From Lachnospiraceae bacterium (GTDB lineage: Bacteria > Bacillota > Clostridia > Lachnospirales > Lachnospiraceae): a stretch of DNA of 64,000 bases. Below the pieces are notes generated by a model. It was given only the letters and a program-made list of their open reading frames with translations. It had not been told where the DNA came from and searched no databases. This document shows, piece after piece, positions 27,641-36,588 of this stretch (its first letter is position 1; the number at the start of each line of letters is the position of its first letter). Location of the stretch: assembly GCA_019421365.1 (NCBI GenBank), contig JAHZFJ010000010.1:62001-126000 (forward strand), read 5' to 3'. The position numbers and the translations under genes were made by a program.

Positions 27641-28828
27641 CTATGTTTCCAATGGATTCTCATCTTTACTTGAGTCGTATACCACTACTCCGTTAATTAT
27701 GGTATATAATGTTTTAGTGAACAATTCCATGGGATTACCATTAAATATTGCTATATCCGCATCTTTTCCTATTTCAATGCTGCCAAGTCGATCATCTACG
27801 CCACAGATTTTGGCAGCATTAATTGTAATTGCTTTTAAACCTTCTTCTAAATCAAGCCCTGCACGTACTGCGAAACCTGCACAAAGAGGAAGAGCTTCAA
27901 TCCTAATTACAGGATGATCCGTAGTAATTGATATCAACACGCCTTCCTTATTCAAGATTCCTGCTGTCTTGAATGTAAGGTTCTGCACTTCTATCTTATC
28001 TCGCGAAACTAGAGCAGGCCCTACTATTGCTGGAAAACCAGCGTCTGCTATTTCCTTTGCTATAAGATGCCCTTCACTACAATGATCGAGTGTGATATCC
28101 AAATCATATTCCTTGGCGATTCTAATTGCTGTCATTATATCATCCGTCCGATGTACGTGTGCCTTAAGCGGTATCTTCTTTTCAAACACAGGTATCCAGC
28201 ATTCGTAATGAAAATCTTCTTCAAAATCCTCATTGCTATTCTTAGCTTTTTTCTTTCTTTCTATATACTGCTTTGCTTTAAACAACTCTTCACGAAGCAT
28301 AGCTCCAATCGCCATCCTTGTCTGTGGAGATTTTCCTTGATCACTATAGTTCTTCTTTGGATTCTCCCCAAATGCTATTTTCATCGCGGCAGGATTCTTA
28401 ACTATCGACTCATCAATTACTCGTCCATATGTCTTCATAACTAAAAATTGTCCACCTACAACATTCGAACTACCTGGACCAACCATTACTGCCGTAATTC
28501 CTGTATGGACAGCTTCTGCGAAGGCTGCATCCATAGGATTAATTGCATCAATTGCACGCAAATAAGGTGTAATCGGATTACAGATTTCATTACAATCATC
28601 TCCCTCAAAGCCTTTCTTCTCTTCCGTAATACCAATGTGACAATGAGACTCGATTATTCCTGGCATAACCCATGCTCCCTTTGCATCAATTACTTGCAAT
28701 TCTCCATCATCTTCTACTTTGATTGCTTTCCCTATATCTTTAATCTTACCTTCATAGATAAGCACACACCCATTCTCTAAGGTTACTCCCGCCATTGTTA
28801 TAATTTTTCCATTTTTAATAAGCAACAT
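27641..28828 (-). CDS. Amidohydrolase family protein
   Basis: A 395-residue amidohydrolase-superfamily enzyme. Metal-site motifs are H62-C-H64 (ESHCHIGI), H224-x-H226 (HVHRTDD), H249 (LDHCSEGH) and TTDHP with the catalytic aspartate. The N-terminal small beta-domain (LLIKNGKIITMAG) is typical of imidazolonepropionase, prolidase-like and related enzymes. The substrate is unknown; cyclic amides or dipeptides are usual. The frame is open further upstream, but AAGGAG is best spaced for the ATG at 28828. It stands alone. Confidence 0.85.
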   Translation of the reverse strand: MLLIKNGKIITMAGVTLENGCVLIYEGKIKDIGKAIKVEDDGELQVIDAKGAWVMPGIIESHCHIGITEEKKGFEGDDCNEICNPITPYLRAIDAINPMDAAFAEAVHTGITAVMVGPGSSNVVGGQFLVMKTYGRVIDESIVKNPAAMKIAFGENPKKNYSDQGKSPQTRMAIGAMLREELFKAKQYIERKKKAKNSNEDFEEDFHYECWIPVFEKKIPLKAHVHRTDDIMTAIRIAKEYDLDITLDHCSEGHLIAKEIADAGFPAIVGPALVSRDKIEVQNLTFKTAGILNKEGVLISITTDHPVIRIEALPLCAGFAVRAGLDLEEGLKAITINAAKICGVDDRLGSIEIGKDADIAIFNGNPMELFTKTLYTIINGVVVYDSSKDENPLET

Positions 28829-28974
28829 AAACATTGCTCCTTCCTTTTTCTGTACAAAGCTTTCCAAAAATAGTATTTCCTCTGTTTAATAGAATATACT
28901 TAATACCCATACTAATGAATTAATTAAGAAATTATGGTAATACTACTAAAGTATTTTTCTATGAAAGGAGTTAT

Positions 28975-29175
28975 GTGAATAAAATGAAAGCAACAGTAGA
29001 TCAAGACGGATGTATTAGCTGTGGAGTATGCGTTAGTGCATGTCCTGAAGTATTCTCATTCAATGATAATGATGTATCAGAAGCTATAAAAGGTGATATT
29101 CCTGAAGACAGCATTGAGGCTGCTAAGGAAGCTCGTGACAGTTGTCCTGTTAGTGTTATTTCTATTAATGATTAA
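28975..29175 (+). CDS. Single-cluster [4Fe-4S] ferredoxin
   Basis: A protein of 63-66 residues with one cluster motif CISCGVCVSACPE (C-x2-C-x2-C-x3-CP) and a distant CPV (DSCPVSVI) supplying the fourth ligand. It is the Thermotoga/Bacillus-type monocluster ferredoxin that carries low-potential electrons. The start is uncertain: GTG at 28975 lies only about 4 nt from AAGGAG, while the ATG at 28984 lies about 13 nt away. It is monocistronic. Confidence 0.9.
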   Translation: MNKMKATVDQDGCISCGVCVSACPEVFSFNDNDVSEAIKGDIPEDSIEAAKEARDSCPVSVISIND

Positions 29176-29284
29176 TCATCCCATTAATAACTGATTCGGG
29201 TGCCTAAAGTCAATTTTAATTTAGGTCTCATCAATTTGCACAAGTTAATGTGTGAGCATGTTATACCAAACGTACTTCACTCAC

Positions 29285-29346
29285 AAAAAAAAAACAATTT
29301 TCATTTACTGCTAATTAACTAACAGTGATACGAAAATTGTTTTTTT
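29285..29346. terminator. Bidirectional terminator between ferredoxin and germination operon
   Basis: Arms AAAAACAATTTTC and GAAAATTGTTTTTTT with an inner ACTG/CAGT pair form a hairpin between converging genes, with A and T runs on both sides. Confidence 0.82.
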
Positions 29347-29353
29347 ATGCTCA

Positions 29354-30484
29354 TTATTTCGTCTTAGCTTCTACTCTTTGTGTTCTTACAGTCGCTACTC
29401 CACTTTTACTGTAATGTACAATTATTAATACAAACGGTATTACATATTGCATGATAAGATTCCATTTTACTATGATCGTATTGTATAGGAATTCAACATC
29501 AAACTGTGTTCTGCAAAGAACTAATGCCAAGTAATAAATGAATACAGCAAAAGGAATATATAAGAAATTCATCTTCCTTACCGAACATACCCATTTGATA
29601 CAGCGAATTGAAATACTAGCATACAGACAAATTCCTAAGAAATCAGATAAAAACATGATTATAATTAATATTGCCTCAAAATGTTCTAGTATATTCAGTA
29701 CGGATATCCCCTTCATAGCAACATAAAAAGGTGCCGATATGGAAATAGCTGCATTGTTTCCAACAATACTATACGAAACAACCGTTACTACGATTAGCAA
29801 AGCAAGAAAAAGGACAATTGTCGTCGCAAAAAAACGAGCAGTTAGTTTTCCGCTTTTACTATGATCTTTTACACTATCTCCGTAGATTAAAATCAAAAAC
29901 AAGTTACCTGCTGCAGCTATTATAAAACCTGCTTGCCCGCACAGTTCTGAAAAAGATAACGTATTAGCAACCTTAATATAATCCCATCGAATATTAGGAA
30001 TTGCACTTAATATATATATGAATAGAATGACTAACATCGGTACTAGTACAAACTCTGCAATACGAAAAATTGTTTTAATCCCACGCAAGAATGCATAAAG
30101 AACTAGTATAATCATTGTAACAAAGAATACTTGCTCCCTGGTATTAGACATAATTGATGATTGAAGATTTAACGTATATTGCCACACCTTTGTGGTTAAT
30201 ACAACAAACGCCCAAATACCATAGAAAACGATTATTGTTTTTGCAACTACGCGTCCAAAGAGTTCTACGAGAATCTCGTAAAAATTATGATTCGGATACG
30301 CTTGCATGAAGACTGCAATCAATAACGCCAGTGGTATTAGTGCCACAAGAGAAAGTAACACACTAATACCTGCGCTACTACTATTACCCACCGCTAATTC
30401 TGCTGGTATTAGTGTTAGAATAGGGGTTATCGAAATGGCTAAAAACATATAAAATAACTGCCTGAATGTAATAACTTTTTTCAT
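29354..30484 (-). CDS. gerAB: Spore germination receptor permease subunit (GerAB/GerKB family)
   Basis: A 376-residue integral membrane protein with about ten helices, of the amino-acid/polyamine-type permease fold used by GerAB subunits of spore germinant receptors. It begins KKVITFRQLFYMFLAISI, a familiar GerB opening. The ATG at 30484 is preferred over a GTG two codons upstream; it overlaps the stop of the upstream 70-residue gene by ATGA. It is the last gene of the operon A-C-small-B and sits in the spore inner membrane in known systems. The ligand is unknown. Confidence 0.9.
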   Translation of the reverse strand: MKKVITFRQLFYMFLAISITPILTLIPAELAVGNSSSAGISVLLSLVALIPLALLIAVFMQAYPNHNFYEILVELFGRVVAKTIIVFYGIWAFVVLTTKVWQYTLNLQSSIMSNTREQVFFVTMIILVLYAFLRGIKTIFRIAEFVLVPMLVILFIYILSAIPNIRWDYIKVANTLSFSELCGQAGFIIAAAGNLFLILIYGDSVKDHSKSGKLTARFFATTIVLFLALLIVVTVVSYSIVGNNAAISISAPFYVAMKGISVLNILEHFEAILIIIMFLSDFLGICLYASISIRCIKWVCSVRKMNFLYIPFAVFIYYLALVLCRTQFDVEFLYNTIIVKWNLIMQYVIPFVLIIVHYSKSGVATVRTQRVEAKTK

Positions 30485-30693
30485 AGACACGACCTACCTT
30501 CTACTATCCTGTAGGATAATGTATAAGATTCCATAACACTATTACCATAAGGATTACCCGTGTAATAGATGCCTAAAGCAATTGCTGCTAAACTGAAAAC
30601 TAAGAACAAGTAAAGCTTCTTCTTATCGTTAACAAGTTCTTTTCCTTTCCATAGTAAAGTAGCAATGATAATAATAACGAATATATATAACAT
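30481..30693 (-). CDS. Small two-helix membrane protein in germination operon (candidate D subunit)
   Basis: This 70-residue protein has two membrane helices (about 1-16 and 28-46) and a short polar tail. It starts 3 nt after the gerAC stop with GGAGG upstream, and its stop overlaps the gerAB start, so it is translated within the operon. Some Bacillus GerA-type operons encode a fourth D subunit of about this size with two membrane helices that tunes germination. Position and topology fit, but I see no sequence signature that proves it. Confidence 0.7.
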   Translation of the reverse strand: MLYIFVIIIIATLLWKGKELVNDKKKLYLFLVFSLAAIALGIYYTGNPYGNSVMESYTLSYRIVEGRSCL

Positions 30694-30696
30694 CCT

Positions 30697-31794
30697 CTAC
30701 CTCCACTCCTCTAACACAATAGACTTGGTTATTCTTGATTCAATTGTGTAATCAAATTTCGTAAACTGAAGATAATCATCTTTGTGATTGCGTAGAGCAT
30801 TCCATATTGTACTATTATTCTCAAGAATATCACTTAGACGAAACAAATCAACATCAATTTCCCTTGCAGTAGTAAATGCTTGATCAAGCAATTGAATCAT
30901 ATACTTCGTTTGTTCATCCTTGATTTTCTTTCTTAATTTAGCATCAATTACTTGATTTGGAGAGGATATACTACGTAATACACTATCGAATTTCAAATGA
31001 ACATTAATATGAACACTATTTGATTGTAAGGTTGGAGTTAACACTGTTTTTACATTATGAACAGTCAATCCATACCCATCTGGAAGGTAAATTGGACAAC
31101 TCTTAACAATCCCTCTAAGCAAATCAACTCCTAGTGATGTGTCCTCGTCAAGAAAAGCAACTAATTTATTGTCGCGGAATGCAGCATATCCACTCATCCC
31201 AAGCTTCTTATCCGCATAATTAATAAATGGCATAATTATACTTGATTTGCCGTCTTCAATCTCCTCAAAAATCGATAAGATTGTGTTCTCGTTCCTGGTG
31301 ATAGAATCTAATCGTTTCGATACCATTGCCTTTAAGTCTTCATGAACCATAGATTTTTCTGCTTTGGCATCTTTAAGAATTGTTGCTGCATCTTCATCCT
31401 TAACAACATACATTAAAGCATTTATTTTGATTGTCTCATCAGAAATTAAAAAACGAACTGTCTCATCTATTCCATGGTCTGCAAGTCCCTGTCCAATTAG
31501 ATAAAAGTTGGTATAGGAAAAAGAAAGATCTTTCTTATTCTCTTTTTTAAGTTCCTCAATCGTTTCAAAAAGGGTATCCCCTTTTGCTTCGATCGTCTCC
31601 ACATCTCCGTTAATAGAATCCGGGCCACCGATTCCATATAAAGCTGTGATACTATACTGATTATCAATATAGTCAATTGCCAAAACCCTAATCATATCAA
31701 TCTCATTGATCTCTTTTTTATTAAAGTCCTTAGAACAGCCTCCCATTGTAAAGCAAAACAATAGTATGCCTATTCCTAAAATAATCTTCTTCAT
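30697..31794 (-). CDS. gerAC: Spore germination receptor lipoprotein subunit (GerAC family)
   Basis: A 365-residue lipoprotein with signal peptide and lipobox MGGC (Cys about 20). It has the GerAC start region with NKKEINEIDMIRVLAIDY and a C-terminal domain with LDQAFTTAREIDVDLFRLSD. GerAC subunits anchor to the spore inner membrane and are needed for germinant response. AGGAGG at 5-nt spacing favours the ATG at 31794 over a GTG two codons earlier. It lies 9 nt after gerAA. Confidence 0.92.
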   Translation of the reverse strand: MKKIILGIGILLFCFTMGGCSKDFNKKEINEIDMIRVLAIDYIDNQYSITALYGIGGPDSINGDVETIEAKGDTLFETIEELKKENKKDLSFSYTNFYLIGQGLADHGIDETVRFLISDETIKINALMYVVKDEDAATILKDAKAEKSMVHEDLKAMVSKRLDSITRNENTILSIFEEIEDGKSSIIMPFINYADKKLGMSGYAAFRDNKLVAFLDEDTSLGVDLLRGIVKSCPIYLPDGYGLTVHNVKTVLTPTLQSNSVHINVHLKFDSVLRSISSPNQVIDAKLRKKIKDEQTKYMIQLLDQAFTTAREIDVDLFRLSDILENNSTIWNALRNHKDDYLQFTKFDYTIESRITKSIVLEEWR

Positions 31795-31803
31795 AGGCAC
31801 CTC

Positions 31804-33264
31804 CTACTTTTGCTTTCTATGATTTTTATTTGCAATTCCTTCTGGACGATATTTGAAGAAACGTACAGGATAACGAAATAGTGTATCTTTATGAGTTTTA
31901 TGCTCTGCATCAACAAATGGTGATAGATATGCTACTCCGTAATTATCCAGACTACAAAGGTGTGTAATCATTAATGTGATACCAACCATTAAGCCCAAAA
32001 ATCCAGCGAAGGTTGCTAATATTGCAATGCCAAGCCGAATAACGCGTACTGCATTTGCTAAATCTTGATTTGGTAACGTAAAACCTGCTATTCCTGTGAA
32101 TGCAACTATTATTACAACAGCAGGTGAAATTAAATTAGCTGACACTGCAGCTTGACCTACTACTAAACCACCTACTATTGACATTGCTTGACCTATTGTC
32201 TTAGGCAATCGCAGACCTGCTTCAATAATAATTTCAAATGAGATTAATAAACCAAACACTTCAACTGCCGATGAAAACGGCACATTTACCTTAGCATACT
32301 GTATGGAAAGTGCCTGCTCTATTGGAAGCATCTGATGTTGAAAGGTTGTTATTGCAATATATAGACCTGGTAATATAATTGTTAGAATTAATGCTAAATA
32401 TCTTACTGTACGTAAACAACTACCTATAATAAAGTTCTCTGCATAATCTTCTGGCGATTGCATTAAAATTGGAAATTGACATGGTAAGATATATACAAAA
32501 GGCATGCCGTCAATAATAAGTGCAATTCGACCATCTGTTAAATTAGACGAACAACGATCTGGCCTTTGCGTATACATAACTTGAGGAAAGAGACTACTTC
32601 GATTACTCGCTATGAATTCCTCTATAAAAGCAGGGGTAGGAGTATTATCAATATCAATCCTCTTAATAGCTTTCTTCAATTGCTCTACGTTCTCCATATC
32701 TGCTATATTACTTATATAGGCAATTGCTATATCTGCTCGATTCACTCGACCTACTGTCATCTGCTCAATAACAAGATATGGTGAACGAATTCTTCTTCTT
32801 ATTAAGGCTGTATTCGTACGAAGTACTTCAATGAAGCAATCTTTCGCACCTTTCATTACGCCTTCATCAGAAGGCTCTGAAACAGATCTCTTATCAAACC
32901 CTCTTGCATCAAAAAGAATCGCCTTGTGCAAATCATCAAATATAACTCCCGCCATTCCACTCATAACACCCTGGATTAATACATCCATATCGGTTACTTC
33001 AGAAGCAAAATCGTGATATGCCATACCAGAAAACATTGCATCAAATAATTCTTGTTGATTCTTACATTCCCTTATTGCAGTATTATCTGCAAAAGGTCGT
33101 AGAATTGCTTGATCGAAAATAGTGTCATTTACAAGACCATCTACACAAAAGATATGAATCTGTACTTTATATTGAGCTGTTTTTATTTCACGAACTAATA
33201 CATCTCCACTTTTAACAAACAAATTTTTTAGGTATTCCGATTCAATTAATTGTTGCAAAACCAT
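31804..33264 (-). CDS. gerAA: Spore germination receptor A subunit (GerAA family)
   Basis: A 486-residue protein with a soluble N-terminal half (about 1-270, including GVMSGMAGVIFDD and RRRIRSPYLVIEQMTVGRVNRADIAI) and a membrane half with about five helices (SPEDYAENFIIGSCLRTVRYLA onward). This is the GerA/SpoVAF architecture, which forms an oligomeric ion channel in germinant receptors. The ATG overlaps GGGAG closely; a TTG two codons later has better spacing, so the exact start is uncertain. It heads the operon, 67 nt after the upstream GNAT gene; a forespore sigma promoter is expected but not clear. Confidence 0.93.
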   Translation of the reverse strand: MVLQQLIESEYLKNLFVKSGDVLVREIKTAQYKVQIHIFCVDGLVNDTIFDQAILRPFADNTAIRECKNQQELFDAMFSGMAYHDFASEVTDMDVLIQGVMSGMAGVIFDDLHKAILFDARGFDKRSVSEPSDEGVMKGAKDCFIEVLRTNTALIRRRIRSPYLVIEQMTVGRVNRADIAIAYISNIADMENVEQLKKAIKRIDIDNTPTPAFIEEFIASNRSSLFPQVMYTQRPDRCSSNLTDGRIALIIDGMPFVYILPCQFPILMQSPEDYAENFIIGSCLRTVRYLALILTIILPGLYIAITTFQHQMLPIEQALSIQYAKVNVPFSSAVEVFGLLISFEIIIEAGLRLPKTIGQAMSIVGGLVVGQAAVSANLISPAVVIIVAFTGIAGFTLPNQDLANAVRVIRLGIAILATFAGFLGLMVGITLMITHLCSLDNYGVAYLSPFVDAEHKTHKDTLFRYPVRFFKYRPEGIANKNHRKQK

Positions 33265-33331
33265 TCTCCCTTTCGAATGAATTATATATAGTAATAGATA
33301 TACCTTTCATTCTTCCAGAAAAAATGTAATT

Positions 33332-34228
33332 TTATTCAAAAGCTAAACTAAAATATCCTTTTCCTCTCTCAACTGGAAAACGTGACATGATTGTTTGTGT
33401 CGTTTGTGTTGTTTTTATTCTTTGTAGCTCAACAGCCTGTAGATTATCCGTTTGTGTCAAATGAATTGAACATTCCTTTGCTTTACTATCTGTTAATAAC
33501 TGTCTTGCTAACTCTACAATCATCTCACTAGGCATAGTGTGCTCTCTAATATATAGTACATCCTCATATTCGCGAATCATAACTACATACGTATCGTCTA
33601 CAAGTAATGTTTTGCCCCCTGTAAAAGCATTCTCTTTGATAGCATAAGCAAGTACTGGCGCTTCCCATTCAACATAGTAGTTTCCAGATAACCATCTATC
33701 TCTAATCTTCTTATATAAACCACAATCCCTATCACTTAACTCCTTGATTGCAAATCTTGGACGTTTAGATGATAACGTTGCTGCCTTAAGTTCAGCTTCC
33801 GATTTTTCATCTTTCTCTAGCTGCTCTTTCTCTATATGAATCATCTTTCTAATAATTGTTGACGAATATCCATTTCTCTCATAAAATCGTTCAAGGTCTT
33901 TCGTGGCTGGTTGTAAAAATGTTGCGTTACTTGTGATTTCATTCGCATAATCTAGAAGCATCGAGCTATATCCTTTTCCTCTTGCTTCTGGCAAAGTGGC
34001 AACTGCATAGATATAATAAACCTTTTGTAAATCTTCCTTTTCATGTAATCTAGCTGGCATCAATGTAAGCATAGAAACTGGCTTTCCATCTATTAGATAA
34101 ACTAAAGTGCTCTCATCACTAAAGTATTCACGGAAGAAGAAATCAATATAGGAATCTTCATCATGAAAGCATTCCTTCCAAATCTTCTTTAGTTCAATAA
34201 CCATTGTATTATCTGCAAATTGAATCAT
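33332..34228 (-). CDS. GNAT family N-acetyltransferase
   Basis: A 298-residue protein with an N-terminal GNAT acetyltransferase domain (about 1-150). The acetyl-CoA loop is in VATLPEARGKGYSSMLLDYA, and FYERNGY marks the end of the fold. The C-terminal half (about 165-298) is a second domain, perhaps a degenerate GNAT fold. AGAGG favours the ATG at 34228 over an upstream in-frame ATG. The substrate is unknown. It lies upstream of the germination operon on the same strand, and a link to it is not established. Confidence 0.8.
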   Translation of the reverse strand: MIQFADNTMVIELKKIWKECFHDEDSYIDFFFREYFSDESTLVYLIDGKPVSMLTLMPARLHEKEDLQKVYYIYAVATLPEARGKGYSSMLLDYANEITSNATFLQPATKDLERFYERNGYSSTIIRKMIHIEKEQLEKDEKSEAELKAATLSSKRPRFAIKELSDRDCGLYKKIRDRWLSGNYYVEWEAPVLAYAIKENAFTGGKTLLVDDTYVVMIREYEDVLYIREHTMPSEMIVELARQLLTDSKAKECSIHLTQTDNLQAVELQRIKTTQTTQTIMSRFPVERGKGYFSLAFE

Positions 34229-34258
34229 ATAATCGCCTCTCTTTATCATGTAAGTATT

Positions 34259-34307
34259 AGGATTCGGGTGTCAAAAGAGAAAATTAATCTTTTAACACCC
34301 GAATCCT
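34259..34307. repeat. Perfect 13-bp intergenic hairpin upstream of GNAT gene
   Basis: Arms AGGATTCGGGTGT (34259-34271) and ACACCCGAATCCT (34295-34307), extended by AAAAGA/TCTTTT, form a strong stem. No T run follows on either strand, so it is an atypical terminator. It may protect an RNA end between the GH112 gene and the GNAT gene. Confidence 0.6.
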
Positions 34308-34315
34308 ATTTATAT

Positions 34316-34380
34316 AACTTCGCACTTGAAGATTTCAAAGAGTAGCCAACTGCTCTAAATGAAAGTTTTTATGTGCGAAG
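34316..34380 (+). repeat. Cloverleaf-like intergenic repeat, copy B
   Basis: This copy has perfect terminal arms CTTCGCAC and GTGCGAAG. Inside are TTGAA-GAT-TTCAA, AGAGTAG..CTGCTCT and a third AT-rich arm. It lies 16 nt beyond the GH112 stop codon. It matches copies at 10016-10078 and 46867-46929 over most of its length. Confidence 0.85.
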
Positions 34381-34396
34381 AAATTATATTATAACA

Positions 34397-36553
34397 CTAA
34401 AGTTCCCGTATTTGCATCTCATATTCATTAAGTGAGAAAGTTTCTACACCCTTTGGCGTCATGACATTGGTTACTTGTGTACTATCTGAATTATTGACAA
34501 CCACTAATATACGATTCTTAGGGTAATAAGCCGATTCTGTATTCATATTATCCGTTATGTACTCTTGTGCCAAAGTTTTATTTGTACCAAATAGTAATAA
34601 TTGCAGTAGCATGCGGATATTCTCATTCGTAATATGAAAACTTGATAAATAGATTCCCTTTCCACTACCGAATTCGTTAACCGTAACTGTTGGCATCCCA
34701 CCTTGTTCTGCTAACACTTTTGTTTTGTCTGATATCAGCATGGCCCCTTCTAAAGGTTTAACCTCTGCACCGTCAGGTATAATGTGATTCATATTATCTG
34801 CTGCAATATTCCATCTTCCATGGCATACCTTTGCCCCAGTATCCTTATCCACGCCCAATACTTGAGCCATTCTAAAATATGTATGATAACCTTCAATAGC
34901 AGAAGGTTCATTTACTCCGAGAAAGCATCCACCTTCGTATACCCATTCATTTAATTTTGTTATGACTTCATCATCTTCCCAATCACTGCCTCCACTCCAT
35001 GCTGTGCCGGCTTTACCAGCATTAATAATTACATCGTACTGTTGCAACTTATCACACGTAACATCATTAAAATTCAGGAAAGAAACATTTACAGGAAGCC
35101 CAGAAAGCGCCTCATTAATATGGATTAAATCATGCATATACGTTTCATGAAAATGCCCTGATAAACTCCATGACCTGATCCTTCCCCAACTATTCAAGAT
35201 TCCTACTCGACAAGGAATTGTATATACCGTTCCTTCTTCGTGTAGTTGTTTAATTAATCGAAATTCGTCAGTAAGATATTCGATATAATCACAAAACTCT
35301 GGATACGCCTCTACAAGGTGAAGGTATCCGCCTAAACCAATTCTTTCAACTGGTTGTCTAAGAAGTGCTCTTCTAATTCGATACCAATATTCTTTTGCAT
35401 CTTTTGTTGGATTTCCACCTTCTGAAAAAGTCGGTGCTCCTCCTAGTCCAACGGGAAACAGATATGGATGGAGTCTTAACTCATGCGTTTTAACATTAAC
35501 ATTGGCACACAATCTTGTTTCATATCCTGAAAAGACACATTTGATTAGACCATCAAATTCAAGTTCATTGAATATATCACTATAAGGTTCGACACCAATC
35601 CAGCTATCATCATAAAACACATAAGCTTCTTTATTATAACTATGTACTAGGTTAACTAGTCTCTTTCCAAAATCAACTACAAAACGATTGGTAAACTCCA
35701 TATAATCAAGTTGTTTCTTATTGGGTGGCATATGGGTTACATGAAATTTTCCCTGATTAATAAAATCCTCAGATGTTAGCCGATATCCATAGGTTTTCTC
35801 AAACTCTTTAAGTGCCAGTGGACTTACCGTAAAGTCATAGGATCCCCAATCCGAGAACAAGCTCCGATTTTCTTTACTGCTCCCCCAAATCCAAGCAAAG
35901 TTATAAAACATCGATGTAAATCGGACAACTGTTGTTAACGGATGTTCATTGCACCATTGATCCAGCCAATTATACAGATATTCCCTCGCCTCAGCACTTC
36001 TTGGATCTATCGGCATAAGGTGTTCTCTATCCCATTGATTTGTCACATGATTATACATAGAAATCTCTTCCCAGATTCTATAAGCCAAAAAATTAACGGT
36101 ATACTCATGAAAAGGAGTAACGGATTGAATTACTACATTCCCTGCTTCCTTTTCATATGTCCACTGATATCTAGAAATTTCTTTGTTGGTAGTTCTATCA
36201 AACACCTGCCAATACTTAATCGCCTCTTCACTGTCATTAATCAAAAACTGCTCCTCGAAGAATCCGTCTAATAGGTGAATGACAAAGTAACCATCCTTTG
36301 CAACTACAGGGCAAGATATCAAAAAAGTTTGCTGTAATTTATCCATATTCTGTTTTGCCCAATCATTATGGTCTCTAATGATACAAACCGTTGAATATAT
36401 CCCATATCCTTGTTTCATAATCTCATCTGATAATACGGTTCCATCACTATCCCGTATTACATCAGCACCCCATTTTACAGCCATGTCACATGTCAATTCC
36501 TCGTACCCAGCTTCTCCTGGAAGTGTAAAACTCCCCTTCTTAGCATATTGCAT
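34397..36553 (-). CDS. GH112 beta-galactoside phosphorylase (candidate galactosyl-rhamnose phosphorylase)
   Basis: A 718-residue cytoplasmic phosphorylase of family GH112, which splits beta-galactosides with phosphate to give alpha-galactose 1-phosphate. Recognisable segments are FTLPGEAGYEEL, KWGADVIRDSDGT, HEYTVNFLAYRIWEEISMYNHVTN, VVRFTSMFYNFAWIW and YDDSWIGVEPY, in which D316 aligns with the catalytic acid. Known specificities are galacto-N-biose/lacto-N-biose and galactosyl-beta-1,4-rhamnose. The GH105 gene 35 nt upstream and the ABC transporter point to rhamnogalacturonan-I, so the galactosyl-rhamnose activity is favoured here by context, not proven. AGGAGG supports the start. Confidence 0.9.
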   Translation of the reverse strand: MQYAKKGSFTLPGEAGYEELTCDMAVKWGADVIRDSDGTVLSDEIMKQGYGIYSTVCIIRDHNDWAKQNMDKLQQTFLISCPVVAKDGYFVIHLLDGFFEEQFLINDSEEAIKYWQVFDRTTNKEISRYQWTYEKEAGNVVIQSVTPFHEYTVNFLAYRIWEEISMYNHVTNQWDREHLMPIDPRSAEAREYLYNWLDQWCNEHPLTTVVRFTSMFYNFAWIWGSSKENRSLFSDWGSYDFTVSPLALKEFEKTYGYRLTSEDFINQGKFHVTHMPPNKKQLDYMEFTNRFVVDFGKRLVNLVHSYNKEAYVFYDDSWIGVEPYSDIFNELEFDGLIKCVFSGYETRLCANVNVKTHELRLHPYLFPVGLGGAPTFSEGGNPTKDAKEYWYRIRRALLRQPVERIGLGGYLHLVEAYPEFCDYIEYLTDEFRLIKQLHEEGTVYTIPCRVGILNSWGRIRSWSLSGHFHETYMHDLIHINEALSGLPVNVSFLNFNDVTCDKLQQYDVIINAGKAGTAWSGGSDWEDDEVITKLNEWVYEGGCFLGVNEPSAIEGYHTYFRMAQVLGVDKDTGAKVCHGRWNIAADNMNHIIPDGAEVKPLEGAMLISDKTKVLAEQGGMPTVTVNEFGSGKGIYLSSFHITNENIRMLLQLLLFGTNKTLAQEYITDNMNTESAYYPKNRILVVVNNSDSTQVTNVMTPKGVETFSLNEYEMQIREL

Positions 36554-36588
36554 ATATCTGCCTCCTATATTAAGCTCTGACTGTATTC

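Noticed and set aside
29190..29260. Repeat shared with 34259-34307 (common GATTCGGGTG)
   Set aside because: Only about ten bases are shared and the right arm is missing; likely chance or too decayed to support.
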